Shown here: positions 18,309-27,246 of the stretch, piece by piece
How the letters are laid out: each line of letters opens with the position of its first letter
Position numbering within the stretch: the stretch's first letter is position 1
Assembly: GCF_001468465.1 (NCBI RefSeq)
Contig: NZ_LNSA01000007.1
Coordinates: forward strand, 96,375 to 160,374
Direction of reading: 5' to 3'
DNA: 64,000 nucleotides
Source of the DNA: Sphingopyxis sp. H115
Lineage (GTDB): Bacteria > Pseudomonadota > Alphaproteobacteria > Sphingomonadales > Sphingomonadaceae
Program-made: the position numbers and the translations under genes
Notes under the pieces: generated by a model
What the model saw: the letters and a program-made list of their open reading frames with translations, nothing else
What the model was told of the DNA's origin: nothing
Database searches by the model: none

Positions 18309-19559
18309 TCAGATACGTTCGATGATGATCGCGGGCGCCATGCCGCCGGCGGCGCACATGGTGACGAGGCCATAGCGACCGCCCGAGCGTTCGAGCTCGT
18401 CGAGCGCAGTGCCAATCAGGATCGAGCCCGTTGCGCCGATCGGATGGCCGAGCGCCATCGCGCCGCCGTTGATGTTCACCTTATCGCGGGGCAAGTCGAG
18501 GTCACGGATGAACTTTTCGGCGACGACCGCGAAAGCCTCGTTGATTTCCCAGACGTCGATGTCTTCCTTCTTGAGCCCCGCCTTTTCGAGCACCTTCTTC
18601 GCCGCCGGAACCGGCGCGTTCAGCATCAGCGTCGGATCGTCGCCGATGTTCGCGTATGCGACCACGCGCGCGCGGGGCTTGAGGCCATGCTTGTCGGCAT
18701 AGTCCTTCGATGTCAGCAGCAGCGCCGCGGCGCCGTCGACGACGCCCGACGAATTGCCGGCATGGTGGAAATGCTTGATTTCGAGATCGGGGTAGCGACG
18801 GTTGATCTGCTTGCGGAAGGTGAAGCCGCCGCCCATGTCGAAATCGGCGAGGCCCGCGAAGCTCGGCTTCAGCGCCGCGAGCCCTTCGGCGGTGGTTTCG
18901 GGGCGCGGAAATTCCTCACGGTCGAGCGCGACGCTGCCGTCGGGGTTGTGCACGGGCACGACCGACTTGTCGAAGCGGCCTTCCTTGATCGCGCGGTCTG
19001 CGCGCTGCTGGCTAACGAGCGCGAGCCCGTCGAGATCTTCGCGGCTGATCCCCTCGATCGTCGCGATCGCGTCGCCGCAAATGCCCTGATGCGATTGCGG
19101 GTGGAGTTCGTCGAGCGCGTCGTGACCCGAGCCCATCAGGCGCGGCGGCAGGCCGGCATTCGCCTGTTCCGCGGCATGCGCGCTGGTGTAGCTCATCATT
19201 TCGGTGCCGCCCGCGATGACGCAATCTTCCATGCCGCTCATCACGCTGGCCGCGGCGAAGTTTACCGAGCTGATGCCGCCGCCGCAGAAGCGGTCGAGCG
19301 TCGTGCCGCTGGCCTTGATGTCATAACCTGCCGACAGCGCTGCCATGCGGCCGAGGTCGCCGCCCTGCTTGCCGTTCTGGCTCGACGTCGACCAGACAAT
19401 GTCGTCGACGGTCGCGGTGTCGAGATTGTTGCGGTCGCGGATCGCGGCGAGCACCGTCGCGGCGAGATGCTGCGGATGGAGGTGCGACAACGCGCCCTTG
19501 CCGGGCTTGCCGATCCCGCGGGGGGTACGAACAGCGTCGATGATATAGGCCTCGGCCAT
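18309..19559 (-). CDS. Acetyl-CoA acetyltransferase (thiolase)
   Basis: A 416-residue thiolase. The acylated cysteine is Cys92 in DRFCGGGISSVN; the catalytic GHPIGATG His lies near 372 and the second Cys near 402 in MCAAGGM. The loop EINEAFAVV is also present. It cleaves 3-ketoacyl-CoA to acetyl- or propionyl-CoA in the last step of beta-oxidation. It sits 16 bases upstream of the racemase gene in the same operon. Confidence 0.94.
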   Translation of the reverse strand: MAEAYIIDAVRTPRGIGKPGKGALSHLHPQHLAATVLAAIRDRNNLDTATVDDIVWSTSSQNGKQGGDLGRMAALSAGYDIKASGTTLDRFCGGGISSVNFAAASVMSGMEDCVIAGGTEMMSYTSAHAAEQANAGLPPRLMGSGHDALDELHPQSHQGICGDAIATIEGISREDLDGLALVSQQRADRAIKEGRFDKSVVPVHNPDGSVALDREEFPRPETTAEGLAALKPSFAGLADFDMGGGFTFRKQINRRYPDLEIKHFHHAGNSSGVVDGAAALLLTSKDYADKHGLKPRARVVAYANIGDDPTLMLNAPVPAAKKVLEKAGLKKEDIDVWEINEAFAVVAEKFIRDLDLPRDKVNINGGAMALGHPIGATGSILIGTALDELERSGGRYGLVTMCAAGGMAPAIIIERI

Positions 19560-19625
19560 GATGATATCCTTTCGTGGAGAGCTTCTAAGATAGCGGATCG
19601 ATTGAAAAGCGGATTGGCGGGGAGG

Positions 19626-20408
19626 TTAGCGGGGGGCCATGCGAATGGCGCCGTCGAGGCGCACGGCTTGACCGTTGAAATAGGTGTTGCGGAGCATTTC
19701 CATCGCAAGGCTAGCGTATTCTTCGGCCTTGCCGAGCCGCTTGGGGAAGGGCACCGATGCCTCGAGGCTCTCCTTCACCTTTGGGTTCATATTGTTGAGG
19801 AGCGGCGTGCCGAATACGCCGGGCATGATCGAATTGACGCGGATGCCAAGGTCCATCAGGTCGCGTGCCATCGGCAGGACAAGGCCGTTCACCCCAGCCT
19901 TGGCCGAACCATAAATGACTTGCCCAATCTGCCCGTCCTGCGCCGCGACCGACGCGGTCAGCACGATTGCGCCGCGCTCGCCGTCTTCCATCTCGGGAAG
20001 GGTCGCAATGCCTTCGGCGGCGATCGACGCGACGCGGTAGCTCGCGGTCAAAATGCCTTCGACGCCGAAGGCATAGTCGGCGGTGGGGGTACGGCGATAA
20101 CTTCCGTTTTCCTTGTCATAGGCGAGCGTCTTGCCGCGGCGCGAGGTCATCGCGCAATGGACGCACACGCGTTCCTGCCCATGCATGGCGCGCGCTTTCG
20201 CGTAGCCGTCGAGGACCGATTGTTCGTCGGTAATGTCGACATGCACGAACAGCCCGCCGATCGACGCCGCGACATCTTCGCCAAGCGCGTCGTTGATATC
20301 GAAAATTGCGACCTTCACGCCCGATGCCGCGAGGGCCTCCGCTGTCGCGCGACCCAGGCCCGAGGCGCCTCCCGTGACAACGGCGGCGATGGTGGAATCG
20401 ATCTTCAT
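19626..20408 (-). CDS. SDR-family dehydrogenase (3-hydroxyacyl-CoA dehydrogenase-like)
   Basis: A 260-residue classical short-chain dehydrogenase. It has the cofactor motif VVTGGASGLGRATAE, an acidic FDIND at the end of beta-2 (NAD preference), and the catalytic Tyr/Lys in YGSAKAGVNGLV. The set SIMPGVFGTPLLNNM and the closing RLDGAIRMAPR resemble HSD17B10-type 3-hydroxyacyl-CoA dehydrogenases. It probably oxidises the 3-hydroxyacyl-CoA before the adjacent thiolase. Confidence 0.9.
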   Translation of the reverse strand: MKIDSTIAAVVTGGASGLGRATAEALAASGVKVAIFDINDALGEDVAASIGGLFVHVDITDEQSVLDGYAKARAMHGQERVCVHCAMTSRRGKTLAYDKENGSYRRTPTADYAFGVEGILTASYRVASIAAEGIATLPEMEDGERGAIVLTASVAAQDGQIGQVIYGSAKAGVNGLVLPMARDLMDLGIRVNSIMPGVFGTPLLNNMNPKVKESLEASVPFPKRLGKAEEYASLAMEMLRNTYFNGQAVRLDGAIRMAPR

Positions 20409-20419
20409 GGGGAGGCTCC

Positions 20420-21625
20420 TCAGGCGGGAATCTGGTTGAAGGGGACGCCCTTGTCAGGGCGGTGGTCCTGCGGCAGGCCGAGGATGCGTTCGGCGATCGT
20501 GTTGAGCAACGTCTCGTCCGACCCGCCCGCGATGCGGCCCGTCGGCGCGTTGATCCAGCTCGATGCCCAATCGTCCTTGGGCGAGGCATGTTCGTCGAAC
20601 AGGAAAGCGTCGGTGCCTTGCAGGTCGAGCGCGAGTTCGGACAGCTTCTGACGTGAGCGCACCGCGACGAGCTTGTTGAGCGAGCCTTCGGGCCCCGGAG
20701 TCATGCCTGCCTGCATCATCAGCCGCGCACGGCGATTGATCGAATCGAGCCCGGCGCGCATCGCATGGTTGCGCGCGATCTGCTGACGGATACGGCCATC
20801 CTCGATCGCGGGGCGACCGTTCAGCCGCACCTCTTTGGCGAGATCGACGAAGAGGTCGAGGTGCGGCCCGAAACCCGCGCTGTCGGTCGCGACATAGCGT
20901 TCGATCATCAGCGTCGCGAGCGCGACCGCGAAGCCGCCGCCAACTGGCGACATGCGATGATCGTCGCTTACCTTCACATCGTCGAAGAAGACTTCGTTGA
21001 CGTGGCTGTCGCCGCCCGCGAGCTTGATCGGACGCACGGTGACCCCCGGCGCCTTCATGTCGACCCAGAAGTAAGTGAGACCCTTATGCTTCGCGACGGT
21101 CGGGTCGGTTCGCACGACGATGACGCCATAATCGCTATACTGCGCCCAGCTCGTCCAGACCTTTTGCCCGTTGATTTTCCACCCGTTGCCGTCGGTCTCG
21201 GCGCGCGTACGCAGCCCCGCAAGGTCGGTGCCGCCCGACGGTTCGGAGAAGAGTTGGCACCAGATTTCCTCGCCTTTCAGCGCCTTGACCACGCGTTCTT
21301 TCACGAACTCGCGATCGGACCCGAATTGCATCAGCACGGGCACCGGCATACCGAGTGAAATGCCGAAATAGACGTTGGGGAAGCCGTGCTTCATTTCCTC
21401 GGCTTCGAAGGTGATCTTCTCGATATGGCCGAGGCCTTGGCCGCCATATTCGACCGGCCAGTTGATGCCGGCAAAGCCCGCGTCGAACTTCGCCTTCTGA
21501 TAGCGGCGGCCGAGCGCGAGATCCTTCTCGACGCTGAGCCCCTTGCGCGCCGCCTTCCCGAATGTGGGAACCATGGATTCGCACCATGCCGCGGCCTTGG
21601 CGCGATAGCTTTCGAGGTCGGTCAT
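20420..21625 (-). CDS. Acyl-CoA dehydrogenase, large subunit of second pair
   Basis: A 401-residue acyl-CoA dehydrogenase. Visible are FAGINWPVEYGGQGLG, the SEPSGGTDLAGLRTRAE flavin segment, NGQKVWTSWAQYSDYGVIVV, and the C-terminal RIAGGSDETLLNTIAERILG. ATG 21623-21625 is chosen because it overlaps the upstream stop (ATGA); the 49-residue in-frame extension is Arg/Pro-rich antisense-like sequence. It forms a coupled pair with the gene at 21622-22716. Confidence 0.92.
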   Translation of the reverse strand: MTDLESYRAKAAAWCESMVPTFGKAARKGLSVEKDLALGRRYQKAKFDAGFAGINWPVEYGGQGLGHIEKITFEAEEMKHGFPNVYFGISLGMPVPVLMQFGSDREFVKERVVKALKGEEIWCQLFSEPSGGTDLAGLRTRAETDGNGWKINGQKVWTSWAQYSDYGVIVVRTDPTVAKHKGLTYFWVDMKAPGVTVRPIKLAGGDSHVNEVFFDDVKVSDDHRMSPVGGGFAVALATLMIERYVATDSAGFGPHLDLFVDLAKEVRLNGRPAIEDGRIRQQIARNHAMRAGLDSINRRARLMMQAGMTPGPEGSLNKLVAVRSRQKLSELALDLQGTDAFLFDEHASPKDDWASSWINAPTGRIAGGSDETLLNTIAERILGLPQDHRPDKGVPFNQIPA

Positions 21626-22716
21626 GCGGCATCTCCTGCGAGGCGGTCGACGAGGATATCTTCCCAGAAGAAGCTGCTCCCCTGTTCGAGCGCGAGCGTT
21701 CGCGCGCGGCGCATGTGGAGGTGCAGGCCGATTTCCCACGTCACGCCGATCCCGCCATGGATTTGTATGCAATCGCGCGCTGCGGTGTCGTACGCTTCGG
21801 TCGCCGACAGGCGCGCGGCGGCGGCGGCCGTGACGAAATCATCCTGTCCTTCGCACGCGGCTGCGTGGATCGCATTGGCGCGCGCGAGTTCGACGAGGCC
21901 GTACAGTTCGGCGATGCGATGCTTGATCGACTGGAAGGCGCCGATCGGCTGGCCGAACGCCTTGCGCGTCAGCGCATAATCGCGCGCGATCTCCATCAGG
22001 GCCTCGGCGCCGCCGGTCTGTTCGTGCGCGGTAACGACTGCTTGCAGCGAAAGGACATGGAGCGCGGCCGCGCGCGCGGCGTCGCCGGTGACGAGCGCTT
22101 CTGCCGGAGTCCCCGCGAACAGCAGGTCGGCAATGCAGCGGCTGTTGTCGAAGCTGTCGACGGCCCTGCGCTCAATACCGGCGAGATCGACGATCAGCAG
22201 CGTGCGGGTTCCACTGTCCTGCGCGAAAAGGATGGCGACATCGGCGAACAGTCCGCCCGATACGCCCGGAGCGGTCCCTTCGACCCGATCGGCCTTCCAT
22301 GTCACCGACGGTGTCGCGGGCAGGGCATCCGGTCCCGACGCAAATGCGATAGCGCCGATCGTTTCACCGCTCGCGAGGCCCGGAAGCCAGCGCGCCTTTT
22401 GCGCGTCGCTGCCGTAAATCTCGATCGCCTTGGCCGCGCCGAAACTCGAGGTGAGAAAGGGCGCGCCGCTGAGCGTCCGCCCGGCCTGATGCGCGATCAG
22501 CCCCAGCTCGACGAGGCCGAGGTCGAGGCCACCATAGGCCTCGGGAAGCGCGAGCGCAGTCCAGCCTTGCTCCTTCGCAGTGGTCCAGAATCCGTCATGA
22601 TATTGGCCGCTGGTTTGGAGCAGCGGCAGCAGGTCTTCCTTGCTCACCCGCGCTTCGAGCGCACGGCGCGATTCGGTCGCGATCGCCTGCTGCCCTTCGT
22701 CGTACAAGATCGACAT
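21622..22716 (-). CDS. Acyl-CoA dehydrogenase, partner subunit of second pair
   Basis: A 364-residue acyl-CoA dehydrogenase with a full-length layout but a diverged middle domain (the usual SEP-G-GSD flavin loop is replaced by FASGPDALPATPS). The C-terminal domain is good: ALTRKAFGQPIGAFQSIKHR and QIHGGIGVTWEIGLHLHMRR. The diverged FAD loop and the coupling to the next gene suggest the non-identical subunit of a heteromeric enzyme. It is the first gene after the operator at 22757-22780. Confidence 0.9.
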   Translation of the reverse strand: MSILYDEGQQAIATESRRALEARVSKEDLLPLLQTSGQYHDGFWTTAKEQGWTALALPEAYGGLDLGLVELGLIAHQAGRTLSGAPFLTSSFGAAKAIEIYGSDAQKARWLPGLASGETIGAIAFASGPDALPATPSVTWKADRVEGTAPGVSGGLFADVAILFAQDSGTRTLLIVDLAGIERRAVDSFDNSRCIADLLFAGTPAEALVTGDAARAAALHVLSLQAVVTAHEQTGGAEALMEIARDYALTRKAFGQPIGAFQSIKHRIAELYGLVELARANAIHAAACEGQDDFVTAAAAARLSATEAYDTAARDCIQIHGGIGVTWEIGLHLHMRRARTLALEQGSSFFWEDILVDRLAGDAA

Positions 22717-22756
22717 CGGCTCGGTTCCTCTTCCCTCGTATATTTCCGGCCATCAT

Positions 22757-22780
22757 CCCGACGTTAACGTAAACGTCAAG
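22757..22780. promoter_or_regulatory. Conserved operator upstream of acyl-CoA dehydrogenase operon
   Basis: Read on the minus strand this 24-base block contains GACGTT-N6-AACGTC flanked by CTT and GGG, and is about 40-60 bases before ATG 22716. The same block occurs at 24044-24067 with only two base changes, in front of the next dehydrogenase. An extra CGTCAA/TTGACG half-site pair follows at 22774-22790. The pattern recalls ACGT-type sites of fatty-acid/branched-chain catabolism regulators (MerR LiuR or TetR types). No such regulator gene lies in this window. Confidence 0.6.
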
Positions 22781-22823
22781 CGTTTTGACGCTACGGTTCG
22801 ATGACCGTCAACTGTCGTCCCCG

Positions 22824-24005
22824 TCAGGCGCGCCCGGCTTTCCAGTCGCGCTTGATCTTCTTCGCGAGGCTCCATTTGTGAACCTCGGTCGGGCCGTCGT
22901 AGATGCGGAAGGCGCGCACCTCGCGGAACACCTGCTCGACGATCGTCCGGTCGGTGACCCCGGTACCGCCCATCACCTGGACGCAGCGATCGGCGATGCG
23001 CATCAGCGCCTCGGACACCGCGACCTTCGCCATTGAGCTCTCGACCGTGCCGAGCGATCCGGTGTCGAGCACGCCCGCGCACCAATCGATCATCAGTTCG
23101 GCCTGTTTCAGGTCGATCATATTCTCGGCGAGCATGAAGCCGACGCCCTCATGCTCGATCAGCGGCTTGCCGAACGCCTCGCGGCGGTTGGCATAGTCGG
23201 TCGCGATCTCGTGCGCGCGAATGCAGCAGCCGAGCCAGCGCATGCAGTGTGACAGGCGGGCAGGGGAGAGGCGCACCTGCGCGTAGCGGAAGCCTTCGCC
23301 GGCCTGCCCAAGCATCTGGTCGGCGGGAACGCGCAGATTGTCGATCGTCAGCGTCGCATGACCGCCGGGCATCGAGCTGTCGATCGTGTTCGGCACCTCG
23401 TCGATACGGATCGCTGGATCGGGCAGGTCGATAAGGAACATGCACGCGCCTTCGTCCGCCTTTGCCATCACGATGCCGACGCGCGCGCCCTGGGCGCCGG
23501 TGATGAAGGTCTTGCGGCCGTTTACCACCCAATGATTGCCGTCGAGATGGCAGGTCGTCTTCATCATCGACGGGTCGGATCCCGCGCCGCCCTCATCGGC
23601 GGGCTCGGTCATGAAGAAGGCCGAACGGACGCTGCCCTCGACCATCGGCTTCAGAAACCGTTCCTTGAGTTCGGGGCTCCCCTCCTTGCCGAGCAGGTAC
23701 ATATTGCCCTCGTCGGGCGCCATCGTGTTGCACGCGAGGGGGCCAAGCGGGGAGAGGCCGCTCTTGATCAGCACGACGGCGGTCCCGCGCTGGTTGAGGT
23801 GGCTGCCGTCGGACAGGATATGCGGGGTGAGCACACCCGCGGCGCGTGCATGGTCGCGCATCTCCATCACCAACTCGTCGGTCGGCGCGCCGTGATGGTC
23901 GCGGCGCGAATCGGCTTCATAGGGAATGATCTTTTCGCGAACGAAGGTTTCGACCTTTTCCGCAATGGCGCGCGCCCGATCCGATATGCCTTCGTGCGCT
24001 GCCAT
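22824..24005 (-). CDS. Acyl-CoA dehydrogenase (ACAD10/11-like)
   Basis: A 393-residue acyl-CoA dehydrogenase with complete domains: MTEPADEGGAGSDPSMMKTT (flavin loop), NGRKTFITGAQGARVGIVM, ANRREAFGKPLIEHEGVGFM, and the C-terminal VMGGTGVTDRTIVEQVFREV with FRIYDGPTEVHKWSLAKKI. The last motif (RIYDGP-EVH) is that of single, homomeric dehydrogenases. It is separated from the 22716 operon by an operator region and has its own copy of that operator upstream. Confidence 0.93.
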   Translation of the reverse strand: MAAHEGISDRARAIAEKVETFVREKIIPYEADSRRDHHGAPTDELVMEMRDHARAAGVLTPHILSDGSHLNQRGTAVVLIKSGLSPLGPLACNTMAPDEGNMYLLGKEGSPELKERFLKPMVEGSVRSAFFMTEPADEGGAGSDPSMMKTTCHLDGNHWVVNGRKTFITGAQGARVGIVMAKADEGACMFLIDLPDPAIRIDEVPNTIDSSMPGGHATLTIDNLRVPADQMLGQAGEGFRYAQVRLSPARLSHCMRWLGCCIRAHEIATDYANRREAFGKPLIEHEGVGFMLAENMIDLKQAELMIDWCAGVLDTGSLGTVESSMAKVAVSEALMRIADRCVQVMGGTGVTDRTIVEQVFREVRAFRIYDGPTEVHKWSLAKKIKRDWKAGRA

Positions 24006-24043
24006 CCCGATTCCCTTCGCTATCTAACTATTTTCCTAGTCAA

Positions 24044-24067
24044 CCCGACGTTGACGTAAGCGTCAAG
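24044..24067. promoter_or_regulatory. Second copy of the conserved operator, divergent promoter region
   Basis: GACGCT-N6-AACGTC on the minus strand, matching the block at 22757-22780 at 22 of 24 positions. It lies 39 bases before ATG 24005 (minus) and about 60 bases before ATG 24127 (plus), so it could control both the dehydrogenase and the flavoprotein gene. Confidence 0.6.
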
Positions 24068-24126
24068 TTATTTCATGGACCGGAACGAAGATGCCGTAAG
24101 GGCATGAACACGCAGGAGGGATCGAG

Positions 24127-25107
24127 ATGGCTTTCAAGACACGCATTACCGAAATGCTGGGTATCGAACATCCGATCGTTCAGGGCGGAATGCAGAGCGT
24201 CGGCTATGCCGAGCTTGCGAGCGCGGTGTCGAACGCCGGCGGCCTTGGTATATTGACGGCGCTTACCCAGCCGACGCCCGAAGCCCTCCGTGCCGAAATC
24301 GAGCGGTGCCGCGCGATGACCGACAAGCCGTTCGGTGTGAACATGACCGTTTTCCCGACGATCAACGCACCCGACTACAAGGCCTATGCGCAGGCGATCA
24401 TCGACGGCGGGGTCAAGATCGTCGAAACTGCGGGAACGCAGGCGGTGCGCGAGATTTGGGAGATGCTGAAGCCCCACGGCGTCACCATCCTCCACAAATG
24501 CACTGCGGTGCGCCATGCGCTGTCGGCCGAGCGCGCGGGCTGCGACATCATCTCGATCGACGGTTTCGAATGCGCGGGCCATCCGGGCGAAGACGATATT
24601 CCCGGGCTGATCTTGATCCCCGCCGCCGCCGACAAAGTGCAGATTCCGATGCTGGCGAGCGGCGGCTTCGGCGACGGGCGCGGCCTCGTCGCGGCGCTGT
24701 CGCTCGGCGCTGAGGGGATCAACATGGGCACGCGCTTTTGCGCCACGAAGGAAGCGCCGATCCACGACAATGTGAAGCAGGCCTATATCGACAATGACGA
24801 GCGCGGCAGTTTCCTGATCTTCCGCAGCCTCAAGAATACCGCGCGCGTCGGCAAGAGCGCGGTGAGCGAAGAAGTGGTGCGCCGTCTGGCACAGCCCGAC
24901 GCCACCTTCGCCGACGTCGCCGAACTGGTGAACGGCAAGGCGGGGCGCGAACTGCTCGAGACCGGTGACCTTAGCAAGGGTGTGTTCTGGGCGGGCATGG
25001 TGCAGGGGCTGATCCACGATATTCCGACCTGCAAGGAACTGATCGACCGGATCATCGCCGACGCCGATGCGATCGTCGACAAACGGCTGGCGTCGATGCG
25101 CGGCTGA
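24127..25107 (+). CDS. Nitronate monooxygenase-family flavoprotein
   Basis: A 326-residue TIM-barrel FMN protein of the nitronate monooxygenase / 2-nitropropane dioxygenase family: GIEHPIVQGGMQSVGYAELA at the N-terminus, the phosphate-binding IPMLASGGFGDGRGLVAALS, and GAEGINMGTRFCATKEAPIH. The conserved active-site His is likely in ECAGHPGE. In catabolic contexts such flavoproteins can act on CoA thioesters or quinones (IpdC of steroid degraders is one example), so the nitronate activity is not assured. Ribosome site AGGAGG is just upstream. Confidence 0.9.
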   Translation: MAFKTRITEMLGIEHPIVQGGMQSVGYAELASAVSNAGGLGILTALTQPTPEALRAEIERCRAMTDKPFGVNMTVFPTINAPDYKAYAQAIIDGGVKIVETAGTQAVREIWEMLKPHGVTILHKCTAVRHALSAERAGCDIISIDGFECAGHPGEDDIPGLILIPAAADKVQIPMLASGGFGDGRGLVAALSLGAEGINMGTRFCATKEAPIHDNVKQAYIDNDERGSFLIFRSLKNTARVGKSAVSEEVVRRLAQPDATFADVAELVNGKAGRELLETGDLSKGVFWAGMVQGLIHDIPTCKELIDRIIADADAIVDKRLASMRG

Positions 25108-25219
25108 TGCCCTGGGCGCTGGCGCGCCGCAGCGGCTTTCGATATGATCCGATTCTTCGCAATTTGATCGCATCGAAGCCCGCCGGCGTCCGCGCCCGCC
25201 GGCGCGGCAAGGGGGATGT

Positions 25220-26302
25220 TTGAGCCACATCGAATATAAGGGTTTCGGCGGCGTCGTGCTGGCGGCCGACATGCTCGGTGACGAAAATGACCCCGCGGTG
25301 CTGCTGGTGCCCGAGATCGGGCAGGGCCGCGCGGCATGGCGCGAGGTGGCCGAAGCCCTGGTCTTATCGGGCCGCCGCGTGGTGAATCTCGACCTTCGGG
25401 ACGACGATGAACTCGCGTCGCATATCGAGGATCTGCGCGCGGTGCTCGCCCAGATGGGATCGCGCCCGGTCGTCGTTGCGGCAGGACGGGGCAGCTGGAT
25501 CGCTACGCGCGCGCTGGGGCTCGACGGCGCGCATCTCGCCGCAGGCCTTGTGGTAGTCGACATGCCGGTCGATCAGGATGCAATCGAAAGCGGCGTCGCG
25601 GCGCGACTGGCGCTACCAACCCTCGTCGTGCGTGGCGGCTTCGCGCCTGCCCAGGGCAGCGCGGTGAGCGACGCGTTCAACGCCGCGCTGCCGTTCGGCG
25701 AGAGCGCCGACATCAACGAATGTGACCTCGAACTCGCCTCCGACCGCAAGGAAGCACTGCTCGGGCAACTGCTCGAATTCCTCGAACGCCGTCAGCCGCG
25801 CGAGGCGATGGAGTTCAAGGCAGGGTCCGATCCGCGCACGCTGCGCGACGCGATGGGCTGTTTCGCGACAGGCATCACGATCGTGACGGCTCTAGATGCC
25901 AACGGCGCGCCCGTTGGTCTGACCGCCAACAGCTTTACCTCGGTATCGCTTGACCCGCCGTTGCTTCTCGTGTGCATTGCCAACACGGCGGGCACCGCGC
26001 CCGCGCTTCGCGAAGCCGGGCATTTCGGCGTCAACGTCCTTCAGATCGGCCAGCAACCGGCATCTAACCGGTTCGCGGCGAAGGGCGAGGACCGCTTCGC
26101 GGGCCAGCCATGGGCGCCGGGACAAACCGGTGTGCCGCTGCTCGGCAGCTCGCTCGTTTCATTCGAATGCCAGCATGAATCGCTGCACGAAGCCGGCGAT
26201 CATTTCATCCTCGTCGGACGCGTCGTGCGCGCGCAGTTCGAACCGCACCGCGATCCTCTGCTCTATTTTCGCGGGAAGTACCGGCGTTTGCACTTCGCCT
26301 GA
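25220..26302 (+). CDS. Degenerate alpha/beta-hydrolase fused to flavin reductase domain
   Basis: A 360-residue two-domain protein. Residues ~1-190 have an alpha/beta-hydrolase layout, but the nucleophile elbow reads AAGRGSW instead of GxSxG, so the catalytic Ser is missing. Residues ~200-360 are an HpaC-like flavin reductase: RDAMGCFATGITIVTALD, GLTANSFTSVSLDPPLLLVC, FGVNVL and DHFILVGRVVRAQFE. The reductase would supply reduced flavin to a partner oxygenase. The start is TTG 25220 after AAGGGGGA; a nearby ATG is out of frame. It follows the flavoprotein gene on the same strand. Confidence 0.85.
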   Translation: MSHIEYKGFGGVVLAADMLGDENDPAVLLVPEIGQGRAAWREVAEALVLSGRRVVNLDLRDDDELASHIEDLRAVLAQMGSRPVVVAAGRGSWIATRALGLDGAHLAAGLVVVDMPVDQDAIESGVAARLALPTLVVRGGFAPAQGSAVSDAFNAALPFGESADINECDLELASDRKEALLGQLLEFLERRQPREAMEFKAGSDPRTLRDAMGCFATGITIVTALDANGAPVGLTANSFTSVSLDPPLLLVCIANTAGTAPALREAGHFGVNVLQIGQQPASNRFAAKGEDRFAGQPWAPGQTGVPLLGSSLVSFECQHESLHEAGDHFILVGRVVRAQFEPHRDPLLYFRGKYRRLHFA

Positions 26303-26721
26303 CTTCGCCGGAGGCGCGGGCCTAAGGAAATGGCGGAGCGGGAGGTTTTACGATCCTAACCGCATGTATTTGATATGTTTTTTTTCAAATACTTGCTGCG
26401 GAATTCGGGTCCCACACGAGGCTCCCCGTGCGCCTGAATCCATGATTCAGTCCGTAGAAACTTTATGCCATTTTATCCGATTCTTGTCGATCCTTTTCGA
26501 TGCAACGCCATAGCCAGATCGAGATTGCAAAGAGGGTCGGTGGCCGACAAACGATAAAGCAGTGAAATAGTCGGGTCGGGATTGCGCCTGATGTCGATCG
26601 TAAGCGAGCACAAAGCATCTGGCTGAAACCTGCCGTTCGCGACACCCGCTTGGACAGTGCGCTTCGCTTGTGGCCCGACTTTTCCGGGATTTCGGACACA
26701 GCGCAAACTTCGTGCTGCGCC
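26303..26721. other. Gene-free, A/T-richer junction region
   Basis: No supportable gene. A TATTTGA/TCAAATA hairpin with a T-rich loop lies at 26367-26391. Base composition drops here relative to the catabolic block, marking the left edge of the accessory region. Minus-strand frames at 26463-26723 have no recognisable features. Confidence 0.5.
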
Positions 26722-27246
26722 ATGGCCCTCGATTTAACCAGCGGGCGATACGCCCTGATCGAACGGGCCCATGATTCTACTCTTGTGCCCTGGCAGCCAC
26801 TGCTTCAACGCCGAATTGGGCAGCCCGTTGCAGGCATCATGGGCAAAAGCGAGATCAACTGGAGTTTGGGGCGCACACCGCCACCGCATTTCGCGACCCA
26901 GTCCAATCGAATGAGCCCCACCGGCATCCCGATGTTCTATGGCGCCTTCGATGCTGACACAGCGTGGGCCGAAAACTTCGACCCCGCCTTGCACGCAGGC
27001 CAGGTCGCGTCCGTCGGCACCTTCCGTCCGACCCGCGACCTCAAGGTGCTTGACCTCGCCCAGCTACCCCCGGTTCCAAGTATATTCGATAGCGAGCGGC
27101 GCAATCTGCTCAACACGCTGCGCTTCCTTCACCGGTTCGCCGATGATGTTTCGAAACCGATCGCGCGCGATGGGCGCGAACATATGCGCCGCGGCTCGAT
27201 CGCGATGGCGACGGCATCGGTTGCGAGTGATGTCGCCCGAGTATGA
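26722..27246 (+). pseudogene. Chimeric remnant: relaxase (DUF3363) tail joined to RES-domain fragment
   Basis: The first ~51 codons (to about 26875) read DLTSGRYALIERAHDSTLVP, RRIGQPVAGI and INWSLGR, which is the characteristic C-terminus of VirD2-like relaxases with DUF3363. From about 26900 the frame continues as the middle of a RES NAD+-degrading toxin domain (SNRMSPTGIPMFYGAFDADT with the AWAE motif, then DLKVLDLAQLPPVPSIFD). The RES N-terminus and the C-terminal Ser motif are absent: after DGREH the frame turns into unrelated sequence and stops. I read it as a fusion of two decayed genes. A functional hybrid is unlikely. Confidence 0.6.

Noticed and set aside
18072..20651. 859-codon open frame on the plus strand
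   Set aside because: It is antisense to the CoA transferase, thiolase and SDR genes, has no recognisable domains and is rich in Arg/Ala/His as expected from a GC-rich complementary frame.
26463..26723. Minus-strand frame considered as an antitoxin for the RES fragment
   Set aside because: It is on the opposite strand from the RES frame and shows no Xre/DUF2384-like pattern.
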